Source of the DNA: Microbacterium sp. LWH13-1.2
Lineage (GTDB): Bacteria > Actinomycetota > Actinomycetes > Actinomycetales > Microbacteriaceae
NCBI RefSeq assembly: GCF_038397735.1
Contig: NZ_CP151635.1
Span: 1,426,001-1,490,000 of the forward strand
Length of the DNA stretch: 64,000 nt
Reading direction: 5' to 3'
Below are positions 45,297 through 51,817 of the stretch, in pieces. Below the pieces are notes generated by a model. That model made no database searches. It was not told the origin of the DNA and saw only the letters and a list, made by a program, of their open reading frames with translations. The translations under genes were made by a program, and so were the position numbers. Numbering within the stretch: the first letter of the stretch is position 1; every line of letters starts with the position of its first letter.

Positions 45297-45378
45297 GGTG
45301 CGAGCATACGTTGAGGTGGCCGGTGCGGGTGAGACTCTGTTTCAACCTCGACTAGCTCGGTGTCAACCTCTTCTTCGA

Positions 45379-45401
45379 AACCGGCAGCGCCGCCGGTTTT
45401 T
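45379..45401 (+). terminator. Small intrinsic terminator
   Basis: AACCGGC (45379-45385) pairs with GCCGGTT (45392-45398) and is followed by a T-run to 45401. It lies in the 161-bp gap between two leftward genes. No rightward gene that would need it is visible, although it may block antisense transcription. Confidence 0.5.
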
Positions 45402-45457
45402 CCGGTCGACGTCTAGAAAGCTAGTCGGTACGTCTACCTGCTACGACTGATGGGCTG

Positions 45458-45643
45458 TTAGCCAGCAACCATCAAATCGTCGCGGCGCACAGGAGCGACA
45501 ACGCTTTCGGCCGAGCCGTTATCTATCTCCACAAGAATCCTCCCGCGTCGATCGACCTTCGGCGACACGAGACGGGCCGTTACGGTCCCGCGACCGACTC
45601 GTACCCGCACCGGATCACCAGCATGATAGTCGGTCATCACCAT
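45458..45643 (-). CDS. Small basic partner protein next to the HEPN gene (61 residues)
   Basis: A short beta-rich protein of SH3/KOW-like appearance (YHAGDPVRVRVGRGTVTARL, then LVEIDNGSAESVV). Its ATG at 45643 overlaps the stop of the HEPN gene by 7 bp, so the two are translationally coupled. This is the arrangement expected of a toxin-antitoxin or toxin-regulator pair. No known antitoxin family is recognised. Confidence 0.55.
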   Translation of the reverse strand: MVMTDYHAGDPVRVRVGRGTVTARLVSPKVDRRGRILVEIDNGSAESVVAPVRRDDLMVAG

Positions 45644-46251
45644 GGCTCCGCTCCAGTCAAGTCTTTGATTGCTGCTCCTACCACACTATCCAACTTGTGA
45701 GCAAGATCGTCCATATTTCCACGCCACCTTTTTGCCTCACTCATAGCTAGGGGCGTTTTGAGGCGAACCTGAGCAAGCTTCACTGGATCTTGGTGAGCGA
45801 TCGCGTTACGGGCGTCGTTGAGCAGTTCCAGGGAATCTTGTAGCTGTTGACCTCGAGCCGGCCACCTCGTCTTGATCGTGTCCCAAAGCTTGAAATTGAA
45901 CCTATTGAAGTCCGCACCAAGTGACGAGGGCTGGGCGTTCACCTTGTTTAGTTGCAGACCAGTGTTCATCTGGATACTGAGAAGGTTCGACATGCCGGGA
46001 TCAGTCAGGGTGCTGGCTACAGCTGAGACACCTTCGATATAGAGATCTCGACAGAAGGCCTGGAACTCTGAAGCCACGCGCACGATCATCGAGTGGTTCA
46101 CTTCCTCTGTGAACCACTTTCGCCCTGGCGTTCCACCAGTTACCGCCCGATGAACGTTCTCTAGGTTGCGGAGCCCCCTCATGCGTCGATCGGACCAAGT
46201 TGCGAGGGCATCTGACGGCACGGACCTGACGATAGCAGCTTGAGAGAGCAA
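45637..46251 (-). CDS. HEPN-domain protein, candidate ribonuclease toxin
   Basis: A 204-residue helical protein. The segment NDARNAIAHQDP contains R-x4-H with a polar residue after the arginine (RNAIAH), the catalytic signature of HEPN ribonucleases, preceded by the expected long helix. The N-terminal half (VNHSMIVRVASEFQAFCRDL) fits RiboL-PSP-HEPN-like proteins. The given start is a TTG; a GTG near 46221 or an ATG further in is possible. It is coupled to the small downstream gene. HEPN toxins cut RNA in abortive infection and toxin-antitoxin systems; that role is inferred here. Confidence 0.6.
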   Translation of the reverse strand: MLSQAAIVRSVPSDALATWSDRRMRGLRNLENVHRAVTGGTPGRKWFTEEVNHSMIVRVASEFQAFCRDLYIEGVSAVASTLTDPGMSNLLSIQMNTGLQLNKVNAQPSSLGADFNRFNFKLWDTIKTRWPARGQQLQDSLELLNDARNAIAHQDPVKLAQVRLKTPLAMSEAKRWRGNMDDLAHKLDSVVGAAIKDLTGAEPW

Positions 46252-46318
46252 GCGATCATCAGCGTCCTTCTATAGTCGACGCTCAGTGAGCAGACGCGCC
46301 GCCACATGGAATCCCAGT

Positions 46319-47191
46319 TCATTTCGGCGTCGGAATCGGCGTGAAGCCAGCCTGGGGCGAGCCGACCTGCAGCTTCACAAGGGCTTCGCGCTCCCGAAAA
46401 GCGTTCCAGGTACGGAACAGGTAGAAGAGCGCCTGACCAGGGAGGATGCGCCGTGACGCGCCTGATTGCAGGTCGTTGGATACACGCCGGGTGAGCGTCA
46501 GAAACGGGTCGCCAGGACCGTTCTGGACTCCGTCCCGTATTCGGTTGAAGAACTCAGCCGTGTCATCTACGTCGAGCTTTGAGAACTCGAGGTAGGCGAC
46601 ACCGAGCGCACTCACCGGCAGGCGCAGATAGCGGTACATGCCTCGGGCGTGACGTGCTGCAAACTCGATGTTCGGGATCGAAAGGACTGCGTCGGCCATC
46701 TCGGACTTCGTGAGTCCTGAGCTCCCTCCGATGTGAGATGCGGCGTGCTTCACATCGCCGGCCTGGAACGCGGAGTAGAGACGTGCGATGGCGCCGACGT
46801 CTTTGGCGTCTGCTCGGTCAGCCAAACCGGTGATCACGAGCATGTCCCCGGTGTTGCGCGCTGAGCCCGAATCGAGGACCACAAGCGCGTCCTCGCTGAT
46901 ACCGCGAACGACGAGCACCCAAGCGCCCTTCGCCGCTGCGACGATCGCCTGACAACGGTTCTGACCATCGATCAGATGGCCCGCGGTGTCGAACTTGATC
47001 GCCTCCCCCGTGATCACCCAACGATCACTCTGGATGTCACGGACGTACCCGTTGATGCGGCTCTTTCGCATGTTCCGGTTGCGGTCGATGTTCACCGCCA
47101 ACCACTCGACTGCCATCTCTGGCGTCACGAAGACGTACTCAGCCGTCTCCCCCGCTGGACCGTGCGCGACGGTCGCTGCCTGAGCTTTCAT
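46319..47191 (-). CDS. ParB-like nuclease-fold protein
   Basis: A 290-residue protein from the ATG at 47191, with AAGGGG five bases upstream. The N-terminal part (MRKSRINGYVRDIQSDRW, then FDTAGHLIDGQNRCQAI) has the ParB/sulfiredoxin-type fold motif DGQNR used for nucleotide or DNA binding. The C-terminal 180 residues are helical. Such proteins are common in actinophages and integrative elements, where they are annotated as ParB-like. It stands next to the right attachment site, as the integrase does at the left. A longer frame to 47428 only runs into the tRNA gene. Confidence 0.7.
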   Translation of the reverse strand: MKAQAATVAHGPAGETAEYVFVTPEMAVEWLAVNIDRNRNMRKSRINGYVRDIQSDRWVITGEAIKFDTAGHLIDGQNRCQAIVAAAKGAWVLVVRGISEDALVVLDSGSARNTGDMLVITGLADRADAKDVGAIARLYSAFQAGDVKHAASHIGGSSGLTKSEMADAVLSIPNIEFAARHARGMYRYLRLPVSALGVAYLEFSKLDVDDTAEFFNRIRDGVQNGPGDPFLTLTRRVSNDLQSGASRRILPGQALFYLFRTWNAFREREALVKLQVGSPQAGFTPIPTPK

Positions 47192-47218
47192 GGTCACCCC
47201 TTGTCGGAGCGGGCGTTC

Positions 47219-47244
47219 ACTTGATCCCGCTGCTGAGATCAAGT
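47219..47244. promoter_or_regulatory. Inverted repeat upstream of the ParB-like gene
   Basis: ACTTGATC (47219-47226) and GATCAAGT (47237-47244) are perfect inverted copies with a 10-base spacer. They lie 28 bp before the ParB-like start codon and are a good candidate operator, possibly for that protein itself. Confidence 0.45.
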
Positions 47245-47271
47245 TGTAACCAAGAAGTTCTCGGGGCGCAC

Positions 47272-47303
47272 TATTGCCGGATCGTATTGCCCAGATGTTG
47301 CCC
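47272..47303 (+). promoter_or_regulatory. Candidate integrase arm-type sites, right arm
   Basis: TATTGCCG at 47272, TATTGCCC at 47285 and TGTTGCCC at 47296 repeat the motif seen at 31493 and 31503, in the same orientation and with 11-13 base spacing. In the excised circle both sets would flank the crossover core. Confidence 0.5.
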
Positions 47304-47322
47304 GAGCTTCCCCAGACAACAA

Positions 47323-47348
47323 AAAACCCCCGGATTTCCGGGGGTTTT
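47323..47348 (-). terminator. Terminator of tRNA-Val carried by the element
   Basis: AAAACCCCCGG pairs with CCGGGGGTTTT around ATTT. On the minus strand it follows the tRNA directly. It lies on the element side of the right junction, so the element brought a replacement terminator together with the tRNA 3' end. Confidence 0.8.
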
Positions 47349-47349
47349 G

Positions 47350-47372
47350 CTGTGCGCGATACTGGGATCGAA
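47350..47372. repeat. Right attachment site core (attR)
   Basis: Exact 23-bp copy of 31348-31370. Here it is part of the intact tRNA-Val(GAC) gene, whose 3' end it restores. Confidence 0.9.
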
Positions 47373-47424
47373 CCAGTGACCTCTTCCGTGTCAGGGAAGC
47401 GCGCTACCGCTGCGCCAATCGCGC
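47353..47424 (-). tRNA. tRNA-Val (anticodon GAC)
   Basis: A 72-nt cloverleaf: acceptor GCGCGAT/ATCGCGC, D stem GCGC/GCGC, anticodon stem CTTCC/GGAAG with loop CTGACAC (anticodon GAC, reads GTC and GTT), T stem ACTGG/CCAGT, discriminator A. CCA is not encoded. It is the integration target; its 3' 20 or so bases now come from the element. Confidence 0.95.
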
Positions 47425-47449
47425 CCAAGTGGGCTATTCAGTTTGTGAG

Positions 47450-47520
47450 AGGTGGCGACGGGATTCGAACCCGTGTAAACGGCTTTGCAGGCCGGTGCCT
47501 AGCCGCTCGGCCACGCCACC
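47450..47520 (-). tRNA. tRNA-Cys (anticodon GCA)
   Basis: A 71-nt cloverleaf with acceptor GGTGGCG/CGCCACC, anticodon loop CTGCAAA (anticodon GCA) and discriminator U, which is the identity base of cysteine tRNA. CCA is not encoded. It lies 25 bp upstream of tRNA-Val(GAC) and is likely co-transcribed with it. Confidence 0.95.
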
Positions 47521-47573
47521 GTGTGGATTGACCCCACGTGCCGAAGGCCTTCCGAAGAAGGCCCCTGCACTTG

Positions 47574-47646
47574 AGCGGATGACGAGACTCGAACTCGCGA
47601 CCCCAACCTTGGCAAGGTTGTGCGCTACCAACTGCGCTACATCCGC
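47574..47646 (-). tRNA. tRNA-Gly (anticodon GCC)
   Basis: A 73-nt cloverleaf with acceptor GCGGATG/CATCCGC, anticodon loop TTGCCAA (anticodon GCC) and discriminator U. It is the first gene of the leftward Gly-Cys-Val tRNA cluster. CCA is not encoded. Confidence 0.95.
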
Positions 47647-47798
47647 GTTGTTCCCGGTTGTTGTCCCGGGCACTTATGAAACATTAGCCGATGATCTCCG
47701 ACTGTCCAAACCGGAAGCGAATCTCGCGCGTGTCTCTCAGGGTGGTCAGCAGCGCCTCCGACCGTCCGGTAGTATCGGTTGACGTACCCCACGGGTAT

Positions 47799-47871
47799 GG
47801 GCGATTGGCGCAGTTGGTAGCGCGCTTCCTTCACACGGAAGAGGTCATCGGTTCGAGTCCGGTATCGCCCA
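47799..47871 (+). tRNA. tRNA-Val (anticodon CAC)
   Basis: A 73-nt cloverleaf with acceptor GGGCGAT/ATCGCCC, anticodon loop TTCACAC (anticodon CAC, reads GTG) and discriminator A. It is divergent from the other three tRNA genes and followed by a strong terminator. Confidence 0.95.
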
Positions 47872-47879
47872 CAGACACA

Positions 47880-47910
47880 AGCCCCGCACAACTAGAGTTG
47901 TGCGGGGCTT
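47880..47910 (+). terminator. Intrinsic terminator of tRNA-Val(CAC)
   Basis: GCCCCGCACAACT (47881-47893) pairs with AGTTGTGCGGGGC (47896-47908), closing a very short loop, followed by TTTCTC. It is the expected end of the tRNA transcript. Confidence 0.9.
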
Positions 47911-47985
47911 TCTCGTATCCACGAGCCGCTCCACGGGTCCGCATGTGGCCGCCGTCCGCCTTCCCCGCGAAGAAAGAGAGCTCCC

Positions 47986-48987
47986 ATGACCGACTCCCCG
48001 CACGTCTCCACCAGAGACACACGATCCAGCACCTTGTCGATCGTGGCGCTCGCTCTCGCGTTCATCCTCCCGCTTGCAGGCGTCGTCCTGGGTCTCGTCG
48101 CACGAGTGAAGTCGAAGGCCGCAGGGTTGCCGACGATGGTGGCGACCACTGCCGTCACCATCGGCGCGGTCCTCAGCGCCGTCTGGGCGGTCGCGATCGT
48201 GCTCCTTCTCGGTTTCGGAGGCGCCCTCTCGGGCGAGTCCGAGCCCACGACGCCCGACAGCCCCGCGCCGTCGGAGTCGATGCCGCCGTCGGGATCAGAA
48301 TCCGGCGACCAGCTCGTCATCCAGGTCACGGCGGAGCGCGACCCGGACTCGGCGACTCTCGCCGCCGCCCGCACCGCGCTCGCCTTCTACGGCGAGAACG
48401 CCGGCGTCGAGGTGATCGACATCGCCGAGACGGATGCCGGCGATCTCATCGTGACCTTCGGCGCAGGTGTCACCGACACCGACGTCGACGCTTTCGCTCG
48501 CGCCATCTCGGCACCTGCAGCCGAGGGCTTCTACGCGGTCGACGCCGTGCATCCCGCGACCGGGGGCGCAGACCTCGGCGACGGCTCGGCGACTCCCCCG
48601 TGCGACGCACTGCGGTTCGGTCCGATCGCCGTCGAGGGGCACGTCCTCGCCTGCGATGAGGCGATGCAGACCCAGCTGCTCCTTCCCCCCTCCGCGCGCC
48701 TGGTCGGGAACGCCATCGCGGAGGTCGAAGTGAGCGGCGACGTCGTGGCCGTGACCCTGTCCGACCCTGCTGCCGAGGATTTCGCAACGTGGACCAGGGA
48801 TGCGTCCACCGCGTCCGCGCCCGGCAATCAGATCGCGCTCGTCGACTTCATCGGCGTCATCAGCGCTCCTGTGGTCTCCGGTGAGCTCGCTGGCGAGTTC
48901 CAGATCTCCGGCGCGGCTCTCGACGTCGATCTCCTCGCTGCCCGCCTTCAGCTGCTCAGCGCCGGGGTGTCGTTCACCACGCGCTGA
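47986..48987 (+). CDS. Membrane protein with DUF4190-like head and SecD P1-like domain
   Basis: A 333-residue protein. Two N-terminal transmembrane helices (residues 19-40 and 53-79) follow the DUF4190 style (LSIVALALAFILPLAGVVLG). A Ser/Pro/Glu linker leads to an extracytoplasmic region of about 230 residues. Near its end the segment NQIALVDFIGVISAPVVSGE and the following QISG match the head part of the P1 domain of SecD. The rest of SecD (six-helix membrane domain) is absent. Such proteins occur in Microbacteriaceae, but I know of no tested function. It is a single gene with AGAGAG upstream. Confidence 0.7.
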   Translation: MTDSPHVSTRDTRSSTLSIVALALAFILPLAGVVLGLVARVKSKAAGLPTMVATTAVTIGAVLSAVWAVAIVLLLGFGGALSGESEPTTPDSPAPSESMPPSGSESGDQLVIQVTAERDPDSATLAAARTALAFYGENAGVEVIDIAETDAGDLIVTFGAGVTDTDVDAFARAISAPAAEGFYAVDAVHPATGGADLGDGSATPPCDALRFGPIAVEGHVLACDEAMQTQLLLPPSARLVGNAIAEVEVSGDVVAVTLSDPAAEDFATWTRDASTASAPGNQIALVDFIGVISAPVVSGELAGEFQISGAALDVDLLAARLQLLSAGVSFTTR

Positions 48988-49010
48988 GCGGGCCCGCACG
49001 TCGTGCTAGC

Positions 49011-49029
49011 TTAGGGTGACCTAACCAGG
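49011..49029 (+). promoter_or_regulatory. DtxR/IdeR-type iron box before the AraC-type regulator
   Basis: TTAGGGTGACCTAACC fits 13 of 19 positions of the DtxR consensus, with the strong core TTAGG-N4-CCTAA. It lies 26 bp before the start codon of the AraC gene, so iron repression is likely. Confidence 0.65.
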
Positions 49030-49055
49030 ACTGCGAGACGACAGGCGGGGAGACG

Positions 49056-49844
49056 ATGTCGCTGATCGGACAGCACCCCGACGAGTCCGCCGTCTGGCGC
49101 ATCGGCACTCACGCCTTCGAACTCACGGATCACGTCGAGTGGGATGCGCACTCCCACGACGAGCAGCACGAGCTTCTCTGGGGCACACGGGGGGCATTGA
49201 CCGCTGAGACGGACGACGGCTACTTCGCCATTCCCGGGTCCCTCGGGCTCTGGATCCCCGCAGGCGTCACGCACCGGGTGGTGGCGGCGGCAGGCACCGC
49301 GTTCCGCTGCACATTCGTCGATGCCGACATCCACCCGATCGCCACCCGCACGACAGCCGTCGCGATTCCCCAGGTGGTCCGTGCGGTGCTCGACAGACTC
49401 GAAGCACCCCCGTATCTCTCAGCCTCCCCGCGCGTGCACGCCGAGGAGCTGGCGCTGAGCCTGCTCGAGCCGGTCGAAGTCTCGACGATCGACCTCCCAC
49501 TCCCCCTCGACATGAGGACCCGCCTCATCGCGGAAGCGCTCCTCTCGGACCCCGCCGATGATCGCTCCATCGAGGACTGGGGCCGTCAGGTGGGCGCCAG
49601 CGCCCGCAACCTCTCGCGACTCTTCGTCGCCGAGACCGGACTCAGCTTCTCCACCTGGCGCACGCGCGCTCGCATGCGCCGCGCCATCGAATGGCTGGCC
49701 GCAGACCATACCGTCGCATATGTCAGCCGTCGCTCCGGATACGCGACGCCGAGTGCGTTCGTGCAGGCGTTCCGGCGCGAGCTCGGTCGCACCCCCGGGG
49801 AGTTCGCCTCCGTGCGCAGCGAAGCCTCCAAGAAGTCGGCCTGA
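49056..49844 (+). CDS. AraC family transcriptional regulator of the iron-siderophore locus
   Basis: A 262-residue regulator. The N-terminal part is cupin-like (DHVEWDAHSHDEQHELLWGT; about residues 25-80). The C-terminal AraC domain has two HTHs, EDWGRQVGASARNLSRLF and VAYVSRRSGYATPSAFVQAF. GGGGAG precedes the ATG. The cupin histidines suggest ligand or metal sensing. An iron box upstream and the siderophore uptake operon downstream argue that it activates uptake when the siderophore is present. Target assignment is inferred from context. Confidence 0.85.
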   Translation: MSLIGQHPDESAVWRIGTHAFELTDHVEWDAHSHDEQHELLWGTRGALTAETDDGYFAIPGSLGLWIPAGVTHRVVAAAGTAFRCTFVDADIHPIATRTTAVAIPQVVRAVLDRLEAPPYLSASPRVHAEELALSLLEPVEVSTIDLPLPLDMRTRLIAEALLSDPADDRSIEDWGRQVGASARNLSRLFVAETGLSFSTWRTRARMRRAIEWLAADHTVAYVSRRSGYATPSAFVQAFRRELGRTPGEFASVRSEASKKSA

Positions 49845-49888
49845 GCGCGACACCGGCTGGCACCTGTGCGACACGGAGCCGGTTCATA

Positions 49889-49907
49889 CTAGGTAAGCCA
49901 AGCCTTA
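49889..49907 (+). promoter_or_regulatory. DtxR/IdeR-type iron box before the siderophore uptake operon
   Basis: CTAGGTAAGCCAAGCCTTA matches 16 of 19 positions of the DtxR consensus TWAGGTWAGSCTWACCTWA. It sits 48 bp before the binding-protein start codon, in the expected promoter position. Confidence 0.75.
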
Positions 49908-49954
49908 GCTAACTTTCTTGGCGCCCTCCTGAACTCTCTCCTGGAAGACGATCC

Positions 49955-50920
49955 ATGCGCTCCTCGCCTCTCTCGCTCATCGCGCTCGCCGCGACCGGCC
50001 TCCTGCTCACCTCGTGCGCCGGCTCCACCGCGGCCGGCTCCTCCGGCGACGCTGCGAGTGTCGAACTCACCACTCCCGTCGGCGTCGACATCGAGATCCC
50101 CGCCGAGCCTCACTCCGCTCTCGGCTTCTACACGACCGATCTCGACATCCTCATCACCCTCGGGTTCGATCTCGCCGGAACTCAGCCGATCCGCGATGAC
50201 TTCACCGCATTCCCCGAGTTCTTCCCCCAGGAGAAGCTCGAGGGGCTGAAGACCTTCGGCAACTTCCCCGAGTTCAACCTCGAGGCGGTGCTCGAAGCCG
50301 AACCGGACTTCATCCTCAACGGGCTGGGATACGAGGAGGATCTCGACGGCAAGCTGCAGAAGATCGCACCGACCTACACCTACAACGCCTTCGACGGCGG
50401 AGACTGGCGCGATGTCGTCTCACAGGCAGCCTCCGATCTCGGACGCGAAGACCAGTGGCAGGCCTGGCTCGACCAGTACGAGGAGCGCGTCGCCGACATC
50501 AGAGCACGCCTCGACGCTGCCGAGATCCACCCCGTCGTCGCCGATGTCGGCTATTTCGAGGGTCAGGTCACCACCTCCTGCTACGGCGTGCCGTGTCTGG
50601 TGTTCGCCGACCTCGGCCTCGAGATGCACGAGCTCATGAACGCCACCGACGAGGGGCTCCCCGCGAGTGAGGACTACACCGAGCTCAGCGCCGAGCAGGT
50701 CGGTCAGCTCGAGGGCATCGACGTCGTCTTCACCGGAGCCGACGAGGACGGCACGGTCTGGATCGAGGACGACGCCGCGCTGCAGCAGAACCAGCTCTGG
50801 CAGAACCTGTCGTTCGTCCAGGACGGTGCGTATTTCCCGTACAACTACGAGATGATCTACGGCTCGCCCAGCGGCATGCGCGGCTTCCTCACCGTGGTCG
50901 AGAAGGCGCTGCTCGGATGA
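49955..50920 (+). CDS. Iron-siderophore ABC transporter substrate-binding lipoprotein
   Basis: A 321-residue class III binding protein. The signal peptide ends in the lipobox LLTSC (cysteine about residue 21). The body follows the FecB/FepB fold with a helical backbone between two lobes; ILITLGFDLAGTQPI and NLEAVLEAEPDFILNGLGYE are typical segments. It captures ferric siderophore outside the membrane and delivers it to the permeases encoded next. Its stop overlaps the next start (ATGA). GGAAG precedes the ATG. The siderophore type cannot be read from the sequence. Confidence 0.9.
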   Translation: MRSSPLSLIALAATGLLLTSCAGSTAAGSSGDAASVELTTPVGVDIEIPAEPHSALGFYTTDLDILITLGFDLAGTQPIRDDFTAFPEFFPQEKLEGLKTFGNFPEFNLEAVLEAEPDFILNGLGYEEDLDGKLQKIAPTYTYNAFDGGDWRDVVSQAASDLGREDQWQAWLDQYEERVADIRARLDAAEIHPVVADVGYFEGQVTTSCYGVPCLVFADLGLEMHELMNATDEGLPASEDYTELSAEQVGQLEGIDVVFTGADEDGTVWIEDDAALQQNQLWQNLSFVQDGAYFPYNYEMIYGSPSGMRGFLTVVEKALLG

Positions 50921-51807
50921 GCGTCAACCTGATCCACCGCATCGTCGTCCAGCGCGTCGAGCGCCTGAGCCCCGGCATGGTCCGCATAGTGTTCGGCGGA
51001 GAAGGACTCGACGGATTCGTGTCGACCGGCGTCGGCGACGAGTACTTCCGCGTGTTCTTCCCCGCCGAGGGCCAGCACGAGCCGAACCTCCCCTTCCCCA
51101 CGGATGACGGGTACTGGGACTTCCCCGAGGGTGTCGAGCCGGCACCGATGCGCACCTACACGGTGCGGGATTGGGATGCCGCGGCCGGCGAGCTCACGAT
51201 CGACTTCGTCGTGCACGACGGCGGTGTCGCCGCAGCCTGGGCGCTCCACGCGAAGCAGGGCGACGTGGTCGGCGTCAACACCCCGAAGGGGCTCTACGAC
51301 CCGCCCGCCGATATCGAGTGGCAGCTGTTGATCGCCGACGCGACCGGGCTCCCCGCTGCCGCGCGCCTTGCCGAGAACGCCCCGTCGGGCATCCGCACGC
51401 GCGTAGTGCTCGAGGTCTCCACCCCCGAGGACGAGCTGGACCTCACCCCGGCAGAGGGCGTCGAGCTGCACTGGGTGCACGGCGGCAACGGTCATGCCCC
51501 CACCCGCATCGAGGAGATCCTCCGCGCCTCCGAGCTTCCCCGCGGCTCCGGATACGTCTGGGTCGCCGGAGAGACCAAGGCGACCCGTGGCGTGCGCAAG
51601 CACCTGCGGCACGAGCTCAAGCTCCCCGCGTCCGCGTACAAGGTGATCGGCTACTGGACCGAGAACGCCGAAGCCTGGCGTGAGCGGTACGAGTCGCTCG
51701 ACGAGTCCACTCACGCACGACTGATGGCGATGTGGGACGACGAGACCCGCCCCGCAGAGGACATCGAGGAAGCCTACGAGGCCGAGCTCGAGAAGCTGGG
51801 TCTGTGA
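50917..51807 (+). CDS. Siderophore-interacting protein (FAD-dependent ferric-siderophore reductase)
   Basis: A 296-residue member of the SIP/ViuB family. The FAD-binding motif is MRTYTVRDWD (R-x-Y-T, about residue 78), and the C-terminal NAD(P)H-binding half has YVWVAGETKATRGVRKHLRH. It reduces the imported ferric siderophore so that iron is released in the cytosol. It is co-translated with the binding protein (4-bp overlap) and lies 10 bp before the first permease gene. Confidence 0.92.
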   Translation: MSVNLIHRIVVQRVERLSPGMVRIVFGGEGLDGFVSTGVGDEYFRVFFPAEGQHEPNLPFPTDDGYWDFPEGVEPAPMRTYTVRDWDAAAGELTIDFVVHDGGVAAAWALHAKQGDVVGVNTPKGLYDPPADIEWQLLIADATGLPAAARLAENAPSGIRTRVVLEVSTPEDELDLTPAEGVELHWVHGGNGHAPTRIEEILRASELPRGSGYVWVAGETKATRGVRKHLRHELKLPASAYKVIGYWTENAEAWRERYESLDESTHARLMAMWDDETRPAEDIEEAYEAELEKLGL

Positions 51808-51817
51808 TCACCGACTC

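Larger units (their letters stand above)
31348..47372. mobile_element. 16.0-kb integrated element at tRNA-Val: candidate phage satellite or reduced prophage
   Basis: The element is bounded by a 23-bp direct repeat, has a tyrosine integrase 155 bp inside the left end, and leaves an intact tRNA at the right end. The left two thirds are rightward and hold integration, control, replication-like and packaging-like genes (integrase, HTH, XRE, excisionase-like, RepA-like ATPase, terminase small subunit) and a tape measure gene. The right third is mostly leftward cargo. Base composition is visibly less GC-rich than the flanks. No large terminase, portal, capsid, major tail, endolysin or holin gene is recognisable. 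The excised circle would be 16,002 bp. Confidence 0.9.

Noticed and set aside
46319-47428. Longer ParB-like frame reaching 47428
   Set aside because: The extension would translate the attachment site and the tRNA-Val gene; ATG 47191 has a good ribosome site.
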